Position numbers and translations under genes: made by a program. DNA of 35,027 nt. Origin: an uncultured Lachnospiraceae bacterium (GTDB lineage: Bacteria; Bacillota; Clostridia; Lachnospirales; Lachnospiraceae). This document shows, one piece after another, positions 15,132-23,825 of the stretch. The stretch covers positions 1 to 35,027 of the forward strand of contig CAJUOE010000250.1 in NCBI GenBank assembly GCA_910587895.1, read 5' to 3'. The notes under the pieces were generated by a model that saw nothing but the letters and a program-made list of their open reading frames with translations, made no database searches and had not been told where the DNA came from. The stretch's first letter is position 1. Each line of letters begins with the position of its first letter.

Positions 15132-16628
15132 ATGAGCGAGACGAAGAAAGCTTACAACAGAGAGAAAGTCGTAAACCAATTTCTGCTTGTCATTATCACG
15201 ATCATGGATATGTTCCTGTTTGTTGGGTATTTCAGTGATTACAGCAAGGGGAATATCAGTTTTGGATTTTTGATGGCAGTGGAGCTGACGGTTTTAATTT
15301 CCATGATTTCTGATTATGCAGTATTTCTCCGCCAGAAAGACAGTAAGATATTTAAGCATGTTTCTGTGACAGGGTACATGGTTGTCTATACGATCGCCCT
15401 GTTGGGGGCGCAGAATGATCTGGTGTTTGCCATGGTGTTCCCCCTGACCGTAATATATATTTTATACTTTGATTATAACCTGATCCTGCGGATTGCCGTC
15501 GTGTACAGTGTTGTAACGGTCGTGGATCTTGTGTATCTCGGGGCGGTGAAGAAATGTCTTCCTTCCGGCGCGGAACTGAACAGTACGTCGCTCCTTCTCC
15601 AGGGGGCGACCGTGATTGTCTATCTGATTGTCCTGTGCGGGACGACGAAGATTTCCAACCGCAATAATAACGATAAGATTTCGAACCTGAAAGAGCAGAG
15701 GGAGAAGAGCAACCAGCTGTTGGAAGATGTATTGCAGGTTGCGCAGGCGGTAAAGGATAATTCTGCCAAAGCCGGGGAATATATTGATATTCTCAGCCAG
15801 AATGTAGAAACTACGGCGCAGGCCCTGAGCGGTATTTCAGAGGGAAATGCCCACAGTGCGCAGAGTATTGAGAAACAGACGGTTATGACTGAGAATATTC
15901 ATGGAATGATTGAGCGCACGAAAGAAATGTCCGACCAGATGCTGGAGCTGGCAAGGAAGTCAGGCGATGCTGTGGATGAAGGGCAGCGGACGATGGACAC
16001 ACTGCGGGAGCAGTCCGGGAAAATGCAGACCGCAAATAGACACGTCGTTTCTTCTGTGGAACAGTTGATAGAGAATGCGCGGGAAGTGGATGAGATTACG
16101 GAGCAGATTTTTGCCATTTCCAGCCAGACCAACCTTCTTGCGTTGAACGCGTCGATTGAGAGCGCGCGGGCAGGGGAAGCTGGACGTGGATTTGCCGTGG
16201 TTGCGGAAGAGATTCGCGTGCTGGCAGATGAGACCCGGAAACTGACCGAGAACATTCAAAAGATTGTGCAGCAGCTTCGGGAAAATGCGGATGTGGCAAA
16301 GACTACCGTAGACAATGTTATGGAGAATTCGACAGAAGAGCATTCCCTGATTGGGAGCGCGCAGGAGCAGTTTTACGACATCGGGGAACGGATGGGCGAG
16401 CTGAATCGGAATGTTACGGATATTTATGGCAAGATTGAGGAAATCCTTGATTCCAATAATGTGATTGTGGACAGCATCAACCAGATTTCTGCGGTGAGCG
16501 AGGAGGTATCTGCGAATACGCAGCAGGCGGTGGAGCTTGGCGAGGATACGAGCAGGCAGGCAAGGCAGGCGCAGGAGCGGATGGAAGAGCTCTTGCAGAC
16601 AGTGGAGACGATTGAAAAGTACATGTAG
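15132..16628 (+). CDS. Methyl-accepting chemotaxis protein with polytopic membrane domain
   Basis: The product is 498 residues. The N-terminal ~180 residues contain about six hydrophobic segments and no large extracytoplasmic sensor domain. A long coiled coil follows, with the highly conserved receptor tip ISSQTNLLALNASIESARAG and GRGFAVVAEEIRVLADE at about residues 330-365, which contacts CheA and CheW. The signal is probably sensed within or near the membrane; the domain does not resemble a Cache or PAS domain. The start at 15132 is preferred over an upstream TTG because AAAGGAGA sits just before it. No che or flagellar genes are in the window, so it is an orphan receptor here. The response regulator gene 77 bases downstream may or may not be co-transcribed. 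Confidence 0.92.
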   Translation: MSETKKAYNREKVVNQFLLVIITIMDMFLFVGYFSDYSKGNISFGFLMAVELTVLISMISDYAVFLRQKDSKIFKHVSVTGYMVVYTIALLGAQNDLVFAMVFPLTVIYILYFDYNLILRIAVVYSVVTVVDLVYLGAVKKCLPSGAELNSTSLLLQGATVIVYLIVLCGTTKISNRNNNDKISNLKEQREKSNQLLEDVLQVAQAVKDNSAKAGEYIDILSQNVETTAQALSGISEGNAHSAQSIEKQTVMTENIHGMIERTKEMSDQMLELARKSGDAVDEGQRTMDTLREQSGKMQTANRHVVSSVEQLIENAREVDEITEQIFAISSQTNLLALNASIESARAGEAGRGFAVVAEEIRVLADETRKLTENIQKIVQQLRENADVAKTTVDNVMENSTEEHSLIGSAQEQFYDIGERMGELNRNVTDIYGKIEEILDSNNVIVDSINQISAVSEEVSANTQQAVELGEDTSRQARQAQERMEELLQTVETIEKYM

Positions 16629-16630
16629 CA

Positions 16631-16683
16631 TTACAATAATTTTACATTTTCCAGCATACATATTTACAGCAATGTGTTAGACT
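16631..16683 (+). promoter_or_regulatory. Candidate operator and extended -10 promoter before the OmpR regulator
   Basis: TTACA occurs at 16631, 16642 and 16664, which are offsets of 0, 11 and 33 bases, so the copies lie on the same face of the helix. TGTTAGACT (16675-16683) resembles an extended -10 element. Such phased repeats are typical targets of OmpR-family regulators and suggest autoregulation, but TTACA is short and the tract is AT-rich, so chance is possible. Confidence 0.35.
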
Positions 16684-16705
16684 TCTCAGTAGTACAAAAG
16701 GAAAT

Positions 16706-17377
16706 GTGGCAGAAATGATTAAAATTTTAATTGTAGAAGACGACCCGAATATAGCAAAATTGATGGAGGCAACGGTAGCCATTGGCGGCTATGAGAGTGA
16801 AATATGCAGCAATGGCTCCGAGGCGTTCGAGAAAATAGAATACGGGAATTATGATTTGATTCTCCTGGATGTGATGCTGCCGGATATGAGCGGCTTTGAG
16901 ATTATGCGCAAACGCACGAATACGGATGCGCCGGTCATCTTCATTACTGCGAAACAGGAGTTGACGGATAAGGTGCGCGGCCTGCGCCTGGGGGCGGAAG
17001 ATTATATTGTCAAGCCCTTTGAGGCGATGGAGCTATTGGCGAGGATCGAGGTGATCCTGCGCCGGGTGAAACGAATTGAGCGCGTCTATCAATACGGCTC
17101 CATTACCGTCAACGTGGAGGAGCATATCTGCCGGCTGGACGGCGAGGAGGTTTATCTCACGCCGAAGGAATTTGACGTACTTGTTTTCTTTATGCAGCAT
17201 AAGGATGTTGCGATTTCCAGGGACCGGCTTTTGGCGGCGGTATGGGGGTTTGAATATGAAGGCGAGAGCCGGACGATTGACATCCATATCCAGCAGCTGC
17301 GTAAGAAACTGGATTTAAAGGACAGGCTGGTGACGATTCCCAAGCTGGGGTATCGCCTGGAAAGCGCAAAGGAGTAG
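16706..17377 (+). CDS. OmpR-family response regulator
   Basis: The product is 223 residues: a receiver domain with the acidic pair in IVEDDPN, phosphoacceptor Asp55 in LILLDVMLPD and the switch Lys in IVKPFEA. A C-terminal winged-helix DNA-binding domain follows (LTPKEFDVLVFFM, then RTIDIHIQQLRKKL and a GYRLE end). It will bind promoter DNA when phosphorylated by the kinase encoded 3 bases downstream. The start may be GTG at 16706 (3 bases after AAAAGGA) or the in-frame ATG at 16715 (12 bases after it); neither spacing is ideal. Phased TTACA repeats upstream hint at autoregulation. The unit also contains a secreted or anchored protein gene (18783-19937) that may be sensed or controlled. The inducing signal is unknown. 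Confidence 0.95.
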   Translation: MAEMIKILIVEDDPNIAKLMEATVAIGGYESEICSNGSEAFEKIEYGNYDLILLDVMLPDMSGFEIMRKRTNTDAPVIFITAKQELTDKVRGLRLGAEDYIVKPFEAMELLARIEVILRRVKRIERVYQYGSITVNVEEHICRLDGEEVYLTPKEFDVLVFFMQHKDVAISRDRLLAAVWGFEYEGESRTIDIHIQQLRKKLDLKDRLVTIPKLGYRLESAKE

Positions 17378-17380
17378 TCC

Positions 17381-18790
17381 ATGAAATTATGGCAGAAAAT
17401 TTTTCTATATACACTGATACTGGTAATGCTTGCAGTGAGCATGACCAGTATTTTGTTGTTAAAAAACAGTTTTTCCATTGCGATGGATCAGAAGAAACAG
17501 AGCGTGTACAGTGAGCATGAATTTTTGATTACAAGTTTTAAGAGCATGGCGTTGACGGAGCGGCTGAAGGCAAATGTCATTGTCCTGGACGAGGGGACGC
17601 TGCGGGAATTTATGGCGGATACATTTGGCGCAAGCAAAAACGGCGTTTTGTTTCTGGATGGAGACAAGGATGTTTTCTACGTCAATAAAGAGATGACGAT
17701 ACCGCAGGGGCTTGTGGAGGCCGTCGAAAAAGAACAGGGCTCTTACATGCAGGTGCAGCAGTACCAGTTGTATACGATATCCGCAGAAAGCCTGGAAGGG
17801 AAAAATTATTATATCATTACGGAGAACGATATCCGCGACGTCGTGAAGATTCATGAAAACATGCTTTATGAAATACAGATTATCAGCATGTCCTGCGCGA
17901 TTGTCATTGCCTTCATCCTTCTTGTGGTAGTGAAAATGCTGCTGCATCCGCTGCGGAGAGTCAATGAGGGAACGAGGGAGATTGCACAGGGAAATTACCG
18001 CAAACGGATTCAGGTGAGTGGGCATGACGAGCTGTCGGAGCTGGCGCAAAATATGAACAGCATGGCGGAAGCGGTGGAGAGTAACGTGCGCGCACTGGAA
18101 GATGTAGCGGAAGACCGCAAGCACTTTATTGACAATCTGTCTCATGAGATGAAGACGCCGCTCACCTCGATTTTGGGATTTTCGGACTTATTGCAGATAA
18201 AGAAGGATATTACCGAGGAGAGCCGGATTGAGTATGCCGGCATTATCAAAGAGGAGGCAAGCCGTATGCGTACCCTGTCCGGGAAACTGATGGAACTGAT
18301 TACCGTGGGGGAGGCAAAACTGGAATGGCAGGAGGAGGACATGAAGAGCCTGTTTCAGGAAATCGGCGTTTCCCTGAAGGTAGTTGCAGGCAGCCACGAG
18401 ATACATTTATCCTGTGAGGCAGAAGAAGGCTTTTTGTGTGTAGACAGGGAACTGTTCAAGTCCCTGCTCTACAATCTGGTGGACAATGCCATCAAAGCGT
18501 CTTCCGAGGGAGGAAATATCTGGGTTACAGGAAAATTTGAAAAGAACTGGTTCTGCATTGAAGTAAAAGATGAAGGAGTGGGAATCCCCAAAGAAGAGAT
18601 AGATAAGATTACCCAGGCATTTTATATGGTGGACAAGGTGCGCAGCCGGGCAAATGGCGGCGCAGGACTCGGTCTGGCGTTATGTGCGGAGATTGTATCT
18701 GTCCATCAGGGGAAAATGCGTTTCGAAAGCGAACCGGGCGAAGGAACATGCGTCTTTATCCGTATGAAAGGGGGCGGGGAATGTGCGTAA
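17381..18790 (+). CDS. Sensor histidine kinase
   Basis: The product is 469 residues. Two membrane segments (about residues 5-27 and 165-190) enclose an extracytoplasmic sensor of ~135 residues without a recognisable domain. A HAMP segment follows, then the HisKA region with NLSHEMKTPLTSILG, where His255 is the phosphorylation site. The ATPase domain has NLVDNAIKAS (N box), DEGVGIP (G1) and GGAGLGLALC (G2). It is the partner of the OmpR regulator just upstream. The gene for a signal-anchored protein overlaps its end by 8 bases, giving a three-gene unit. Such extra exported proteins often modulate the kinase, but that is inference here. Confidence 0.95.
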   Translation: MKLWQKIFLYTLILVMLAVSMTSILLLKNSFSIAMDQKKQSVYSEHEFLITSFKSMALTERLKANVIVLDEGTLREFMADTFGASKNGVLFLDGDKDVFYVNKEMTIPQGLVEAVEKEQGSYMQVQQYQLYTISAESLEGKNYYIITENDIRDVVKIHENMLYEIQIISMSCAIVIAFILLVVVKMLLHPLRRVNEGTREIAQGNYRKRIQVSGHDELSELAQNMNSMAEAVESNVRALEDVAEDRKHFIDNLSHEMKTPLTSILGFSDLLQIKKDITEESRIEYAGIIKEEASRMRTLSGKLMELITVGEAKLEWQEEDMKSLFQEIGVSLKVVAGSHEIHLSCEAEEGFLCVDRELFKSLLYNLVDNAIKASSEGGNIWVTGKFEKNWFCIEVKDEGVGIPKEEIDKITQAFYMVDKVRSRANGGAGLGLALCAEIVSVHQGKMRFESEPGEGTCVFIRMKGGGECA

Positions 18791-19937
18791 CAAAAAATCC
18801 ATATTTTTGACATTTCTCTTTACGCTCATCATTCTGGGCGCAGGGTATCTTGGCATTGTGGAGCAGGGCAAAGAAATCTTAAGGAGCGAGAGCGTTCCGG
18901 AGCGGGCGGAATATAAGAATGCGGGCTCCAATATTTTTTATGGAAAAATTGACGATGATATTGAGATATTTCCATGGAATTATTATCCGGAGAACGACGA
19001 GAAGGAGGAGATTATCCCGAATTTCATTATGGATGACGGGTTTGTCGGAGACCTGTCTGAGCATATAGAGGAAATAGAACAGATCATTCAGGAAACGGAA
19101 GGCATCACGGATTTACAGGCAGGCTGTTACATTGCGGCGGATGCATATTTTGCGGAAATGATTTCCTTTGAAACGGGTGTGGATAAGGAAGAGGTACTGG
19201 AATATTTTCGGAAACCGGGAAACCATATGCTTCAGAACATGGTGATGTCATCGGATTCCTACGTGGGGGCAATCTGTTTCTATCAGGAAATACTGACTTT
19301 GGGCGGCAGGAGATATCAGATACGAATTGCTTGCAGCGACTGGAACGTGATCAATTTTGTCTGTACGGAATACAACACGAAAGATAAAAGGGAACAGGCG
19401 GAATGGAAGGCAGGAAAGAAGGAAATGGTAGGGCTGTTGGAGCAGTCCGGAGATGCCCTGTCAAGGTATTTTACGTATATGTCGCAGTTAAATGATCTGG
19501 GCGCGCCTGCCATATATCTGCTTGATGAGGAGCGTGAGAATGCGTATCTTGTAGGTATGCAATATCTGAAAGAGATTATGTCCGGCATGGGGAACAAAGA
19601 ATGGACGGATACGGAGGAAAGGAAATATCTGGAGATGAAGATAGATATGGTGTCGCAGGAATGGAAAGCCATCTATCAGGGAACAGCGGATGATGTCTAT
19701 TTAGAAAACAGCGACATGAGCGTAGACGGGAAGGAAGGCGCGCAGGAAAAGGGAGTCGAGCCTTCAGACGCCGAGGTGAGCGGACAGGAAGTGGAATACT
19801 CCGTGAATTATTCTTACCAGGTAGTGGAATTGAAAGATATGATCCTGCTGCTGGTTCAGGGAGACGTTACCATGGGACTTTATTTTGACCCCATTAACCG
19901 CAAATTCTGCGGCTATAATTTCTTATATGAGTATTGA
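18783..19937 (+). CDS. Exported or membrane-anchored protein of unknown function linked to a two-component system
   Basis: The product is 384 residues. I recognise no family. A hydrophobic segment (about residues 7-24) after KK acts as a signal peptide or anchor, without a lipobox cysteine. The rest is hydrophilic, acidic and probably outside the cell. It contains a Tyr-rich stretch and an acidic linker near residue 320, then a short C-terminal region that ends NRKFCGYNFLYEY. Translation starts at GTG inside the kinase gene (8-base overlap), so it is coupled to the kinase. The likely role is an accessory or sensory partner of the kinase, or an output of the pathway, by context only. The intergenic 150 bases that follow carry the promoter for the ClpX-like gene. 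Confidence 0.75.
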   Translation: MRNKKSIFLTFLFTLIILGAGYLGIVEQGKEILRSESVPERAEYKNAGSNIFYGKIDDDIEIFPWNYYPENDEKEEIIPNFIMDDGFVGDLSEHIEEIEQIIQETEGITDLQAGCYIAADAYFAEMISFETGVDKEEVLEYFRKPGNHMLQNMVMSSDSYVGAICFYQEILTLGGRRYQIRIACSDWNVINFVCTEYNTKDKREQAEWKAGKKEMVGLLEQSGDALSRYFTYMSQLNDLGAPAIYLLDEERENAYLVGMQYLKEIMSGMGNKEWTDTEERKYLEMKIDMVSQEWKAIYQGTADDVYLENSDMSVDGKEGAQEKGVEPSDAEVSGQEVEYSVNYSYQVVELKDMILLLVQGDVTMGLYFDPINRKFCGYNFLYEY

Positions 19938-20010
19938 TGGATTCTCCTGCATTCATTTGCAGCGGCATGGCGGAAAGTCTAAACTCTTTCTAAACTTTTT
20001 GTGGAAATGG

Positions 20011-20039
20011 TTGTACAATGCCAGGCCATGAATTATAAT
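20011..20039 (+). promoter_or_regulatory. Promoter of the ClpX-like/protease cluster
   Basis: TTGTAC (20011-20016), 17 bases, then a consensus TATAAT (20034-20039), about 50 bases before the ClpX-like ATG. The ribosome binding site is AAAAGGAGAA. Confidence 0.7.
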
Positions 20040-20089
20040 AGTACCAGATTTCAGGCGTTCAGTGATGGAATAGAAAAGGAGAATTCAGG

Positions 20090-21553
20090 ATGAGTGACAG
20101 GGATAAGTTTGATGATATAGAGGAGATTGATGACGGGGAAATAACCGATGGACAGGATGCGAACAGGGAAGAGGAGGAACATGACGGATATGAGGACATC
20201 TGTTTCATCTGCCACAGGCCCCAGAGCAAGGCGGGGAAGATGATTCGCATTCCCAATGATATCTGTATCTGTTCGGACTGTATGCAAAAGACGTTTGATA
20301 CGATGAACCATGCAGGCTTTCCGATCGGCGATATGGGGAATTTTGGAAATATGCCGAATATCAGCATGATAAATCTTTCCGACCTTCAGAATATGGGCGG
20401 GATGCCTAAGAGCCAGAAACTTAAGAAGAAAAAGACCAAAGAGGAGAAGAAGGCAAAACCGGAGCTGGACATCAAATCCATTCCAGCGCCGCATAAGATT
20501 AAGGCAAGCCTGGATGAATATGTCGTAGGGCAGGAACATGCCAAGAAGGTGATGTCAGTAGCAGTATACAATCATTACAAGCGCGTTACCTGCGATGACC
20601 TGGATGAGATAGAGATAGAGAAATCGAATATGCTGATGCTGGGGCCGACCGGAAGCGGCAAGACGTATATGGTGAAGACTTTGGCAAAGCTTTTGGACGT
20701 GCCGCTTGCCATTGCAGACGCCACTTCGCTGACGGAAGCCGGCTATATCGGAGACGATATTGAGAGCGTGGTTTCCAAGCTGCTGGCAGCGGCAGACAAC
20801 GATGTGGAGCGCGCGGAGCACGGCATCATCTTTATTGATGAGATTGACAAGATTGCAAAGAAGAAGACGACCAATCAGCGTGACGTCAGCGGTGAGAGCG
20901 TGCAGCAGGGGATGCTCAAACTGTTGGAGGGCGCGGAAATCGAGGTTCCGGTGGGGGCGAACAGCAAGAATGCGATGGTGCCCCTTGCGACCGTCAACAC
21001 GAAGAATATCCTGTTTATCTGTGGCGGCGCATTTCCCGATCTGGATGAAATTATCAAAGAGCGTCTGAACAAACAGTCTGCGATGGGATTCCATGCAGAT
21101 TTGAAGGATAAATACGATGGGGAAGAGAATATCTTACAGCGGGTAGAGGTAGAAGATATCCGCAAATACGGCATGATTCCGGAGTTTTTGGGAAGGCTGC
21201 CGGTTATCTTTGCGCTGGATGCACTGACGGAGGATATGCTGGTGCGGATTCTCACAGAGCCGAAGAGCGCGATTATCAAACAGTACCAGAAATTGCTTGC
21301 CATGGATGAGGTGAAACTGGAATTTGAAGAGGAGGCGCTTCATGCCATTGCCCGCAAAGCGAAAGAGAAAGATGTGGGCGCCCGGGCGCTGCGCGCAATC
21401 ATCGAGGCGTTTATGCTTGATATCATGTATGAGATTCCCAAAGATGACAGTATCGGCATGGTGACGATAACCGAAGATTACATTGATAACCATGGAGCTC
21501 CGCTGATCAGTATGCGCGGATGCCCGGTTCTCCCCGGAGCAGCGGGGGCATAA
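20090..21553 (+). CDS. ClpX-like AAA+ unfoldase paralogue
   Basis: The product is 487 residues (ClpX is usually ~420). An acidic N-terminus precedes a ClpX-type zinc finger (Cys38, Cys41, Cys61, Cys64, with an additional Cys59). A Lys-rich linker follows at ~105-125. The AAA+ module has GPTGSGKT (Lys191), the pore loop GYIG, Walker B IIFIDEID, and the DVGARALRAI sensor-2 region. Canonical ClpX binds ClpP through an IGF loop. Here the corresponding loop reads AMGFHADL (Met332-Gly-Phe334-His335), so the Ile is Met. No clpP is nearby. A true clpX is probably elsewhere in the genome, and this gene lies upstream of a serine protease gene. It may unfold proteins alone, use ClpP, or serve a dedicated partner. 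The first option is not demonstrated. Confidence 0.9.
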   Translation: MSDRDKFDDIEEIDDGEITDGQDANREEEEHDGYEDICFICHRPQSKAGKMIRIPNDICICSDCMQKTFDTMNHAGFPIGDMGNFGNMPNISMINLSDLQNMGGMPKSQKLKKKKTKEEKKAKPELDIKSIPAPHKIKASLDEYVVGQEHAKKVMSVAVYNHYKRVTCDDLDEIEIEKSNMLMLGPTGSGKTYMVKTLAKLLDVPLAIADATSLTEAGYIGDDIESVVSKLLAAADNDVERAEHGIIFIDEIDKIAKKKTTNQRDVSGESVQQGMLKLLEGAEIEVPVGANSKNAMVPLATVNTKNILFICGGAFPDLDEIIKERLNKQSAMGFHADLKDKYDGEENILQRVEVEDIRKYGMIPEFLGRLPVIFALDALTEDMLVRILTEPKSAIIKQYQKLLAMDEVKLEFEEEALHAIARKAKEKDVGARALRAIIEAFMLDIMYEIPKDDSIGMVTITEDYIDNHGAPLISMRGCPVLPGAAGA

Positions 21554-21583
21554 GCAAACCGGGAATAGGAAGTGATTTCCCTG

Positions 21584-21617
21584 CATATGCTGATAAAAAA
21601 GAAAAGAGCAGCATATG
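21584..21617 (+). promoter_or_regulatory. Hairpin covering the start codon of the S8 protease gene
   Basis: CATATGCTG (21584-21592) is the perfect reverse complement of CAGCATATG (21609-21617). The right arm ends with the ATG of the protease gene (21615-21617), and the 16-base loop is the purine-rich tract (AAAAAAGAAAAGAG) that would act as ribosome binding site. The left arm also contains an ATG (21587) that opens a 12-codon leader ORF running over the protease start. This arrangement could control translation. Confidence 0.6.
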
Positions 21618-23297
21618 GACTGTGAAGAAGCAGTATATTCCAATGATTATTATGATTTTATCGCTGAATATATTTTAGAGACGCGCAGGACCCCGGCGCC
21701 GGCCTGCGTGCAGAGGCTGGATATCACTTATGATATCGTCTACCTGCCGAGGAAGGATAATCCGCCGCTTAATATTAAGAATTACAGCTACAATGCAATT
21801 CCCGGATGCTATGCGCCCATGGATGAGAGCGCGCTGGAGGCAAGTGGCATACTCCGGCTGCAAAGGCAGCCGACGCTGGCGTTAAAAGGGCAGGGAGTGC
21901 TGATTGGATTTTTAGATTCGGGGATTGATTATGAGAATCCGGTATTTCGCAACAGCGATGGCAGCACCAGAATTGTCGGGATGTGGGATCAGACCGACCG
22001 AAGCGGTACGCCCCCGGAGGGTTTCATCTATGGAAGTGAATACCGGGATGAAGAGATTAATCGTGCGCTAAACAGTATGAATCCTCGGGAAATAGTGCCC
22101 ATGTCTGACGAAGACGGGCATGGAACTTATATGGCGAGCGTGGCGGCGGGCAGTGAAATTTCCGAGAAAAATTTTGTGGGCGCCGCGCCCTACAGCAAAA
22201 TTGCCATGGTAAAATTAAAACCTGCCAAGCAGTATCTGAGGGATTTTTATTTTATCAGTGAGGATGCCACAGTATATCAGGAAAATGATATCATGGCAGG
22301 CGTAAAGTATTTAAACCAGCTTGCGCAGGAACGCCATATGCCCCTTGTCATCTGCGTGGGGCTGGGTACGGATATGGGAGGACATACCGGTGTAAACCCG
22401 CTCTCCACGATGCTCAACGGCATGGCGTTGCTGAGAGATCACGCAGTAGTGATTGCAGCAGGGAACGAGGGGAATTCCCGTCACCATTTTCTGGGAGAGA
22501 TTCAGGAGGATGAGTATTATAAAAATGTTGAGATTAATGTAGGGGACAGGGTAAAAGGGTTCTATGCGGAAGTCTGGGCAAGGGCCCCGCAGCGTTTCGT
22601 GGTTGACATCATCTCGCCGACCGGGGAACGGATGCCCAGTGAATTCATTTTATCCGGCGGCAGGGAGTATAACTTCCTGTTTGAGGATACAAAGGTTTCG
22701 GTGGATTATCGGATTGCCGGAATTTTGGATGGCTCTCAGGTAATCTATATCAGTTTCAGCAAGCCTACGCAGGGAATCTGGAACATTCGGGTTTATCAGC
22801 AGTCGGAGATTTCCAGCACGTTTCATATCTGGCTGCCGTTGGAGGAATTTCTTACCGGGGAAGTCTTTTTTGTGCGCTCCAATCCCGATACAACGCTTAC
22901 GGTGCCGTCTTCGGCAGCAGCGCCGATGACGGTGGGCGCTTACGATGACAGGGACAACAGCATTTATTTAAGGTCTGGCAGGGGATTTACGGCAAACGGG
23001 CTGATTAAGCCGGATTTCGTTGCACCCGGTGTTGAAGTATATGGGGCTGCGCCTGGCGGGATGTTTGTCACAAGGAGCGGGACCAGCGCGGCGACGGCAG
23101 TTACTTCCGGCGGCGTTGCGCTTATGATGGAATGGGGAATTGTACGGGGGAATTACTCGACAATCACCGGCATTGCCATCAAGAATTCCCTGATTCAGAG
23201 TGCGGACCGCGACCCGCAGCGCACGTACCCGGATAAGGCTTTTGGATGGGGAAGGTTAAATGTTTATCGTACATTTGAGGATTTCCGCATTCAGTAA
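21615..23297 (+). CDS. Subtilisin-like S8 serine protease (Csp-like)
   Basis: The product is 560 residues. The full catalytic triad is present: Asp101 in FLDSGIDYENP, His169 in EDGHGTYMASVAAG and Ser491 in TRSGTSAATA; the oxyanion Asn is in AAGNEGNS. A large insert between the Asn and Ser blocks (~residues 300-440) is beta-rich and resembles the jelly-roll domain of the clostridial Csp proteases, which take part in spore germination. There is no obvious signal peptide; the N-terminal ~95 residues look like a prodomain. The ribosome binding site is weak and the ATG lies in a hairpin arm, suggesting tight translational control. It follows the ClpX-like gene by 61 bases and precedes lspA, all on one strand. 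Relatives occur in several copies in Lachnospiraceae; the substrate of this one is unknown. Confidence 0.9.
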   Translation: MDCEEAVYSNDYYDFIAEYILETRRTPAPACVQRLDITYDIVYLPRKDNPPLNIKNYSYNAIPGCYAPMDESALEASGILRLQRQPTLALKGQGVLIGFLDSGIDYENPVFRNSDGSTRIVGMWDQTDRSGTPPEGFIYGSEYRDEEINRALNSMNPREIVPMSDEDGHGTYMASVAAGSEISEKNFVGAAPYSKIAMVKLKPAKQYLRDFYFISEDATVYQENDIMAGVKYLNQLAQERHMPLVICVGLGTDMGGHTGVNPLSTMLNGMALLRDHAVVIAAGNEGNSRHHFLGEIQEDEYYKNVEINVGDRVKGFYAEVWARAPQRFVVDIISPTGERMPSEFILSGGREYNFLFEDTKVSVDYRIAGILDGSQVIYISFSKPTQGIWNIRVYQQSEISSTFHIWLPLEEFLTGEVFFVRSNPDTTLTVPSSAAAPMTVGAYDDRDNSIYLRSGRGFTANGLIKPDFVAPGVEVYGAAPGGMFVTRSGTSAATAVTSGGVALMMEWGIVRGNYSTITGIAIKNSLIQSADRDPQRTYPDKAFGWGRLNVYRTFEDFRIQ

Positions 23298-23365
23298 AAT
23301 GGCAATGAGGTAGCTATGTTTGTTTCGAATGGTGTATTCTTACAGGAGAGGAAAAGGGACATAAG

Positions 23366-23812
23366 ATGATATTTGCAGTTGTGGCCATATCCGTGTTTCT
23401 GTTGGATTTCTTTATAAAAAAACAGATAGAGGCATATTTTGAATCCGGCGGGAACCAGAAAATCTGCAAGGGCAGGGTGTTGCTCTGTAAACACCATAAT
23501 TATGGGGCGATTTTTAACCGGATGGAAAGACATCCGGGGCTGGTAAAGCGGTTCTGCGGAGGATTCTGGCTGGCATTGGGGATTATGTGGTTGCTTTTGC
23601 TGCGCAAACGGGACAATATGGCGTTGAAACTGGGGCTGAGTCTTCTGCTTGGCGGTGGCGGCAGCAATCTCTATGACAGGATTGCGAGAGGATACGTTGT
23701 GGATTACGTCAGTTTCCGGACCCCGTGGAAATGGCTGAACAGGATTGTGTTTAACGTCTCTGATTTATTTATACTCCTTGGGAGTATTCTTGCGGCATTT
23801 GGCGGGAAGTAA
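23366..23812 (+). CDS. Signal peptidase II (lipoprotein signal peptidase), divergent
   Basis: The product is 148 residues with about four membrane segments. LspA cuts signal peptides just before the lipidated Cys of lipoproteins. Conserved features are the HNYGAIFN segment (~44-51), GGGGSNLYDRIARGYVVDYV, in which Asp113 is the first catalytic Asp, and FNVSD with Asp133 as the second. Positions fit the family but the N-terminal part diverges from housekeeping LspA, so it may be a paralogue. It follows the S8 protease gene by 68 bases with an AGGAGAGGAAAAGGGA site. A bidirectional terminator closes the transcript. Several lipoprotein or exported protein genes are in the window (e.g. the transglutaminase-like lipoprotein), but none is adjacent. 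Without the rest of the genome I cannot say whether this is the only lspA. Confidence 0.85.
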   Translation: MIFAVVAISVFLLDFFIKKQIEAYFESGGNQKICKGRVLLCKHHNYGAIFNRMERHPGLVKRFCGGFWLALGIMWLLLLRKRDNMALKLGLSLLLGGGGSNLYDRIARGYVVDYVSFRTPWKWLNRIVFNVSDLFILLGSILAAFGGK

Positions 23813-23825
23813 AATTCTGTAAAAC

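Noticed and set aside
15960..16661. 233-residue minus-strand ORF opposite the chemoreceptor gene
   Set aside because: Shadow frame, rich in His, Leu and Arg as expected from reading the GC-rich receptor gene backwards.
20555..21094. 179-residue minus-strand ORF opposite the ClpX-like gene
   Set aside because: Shadow of a conserved gene, no ribosome binding site.
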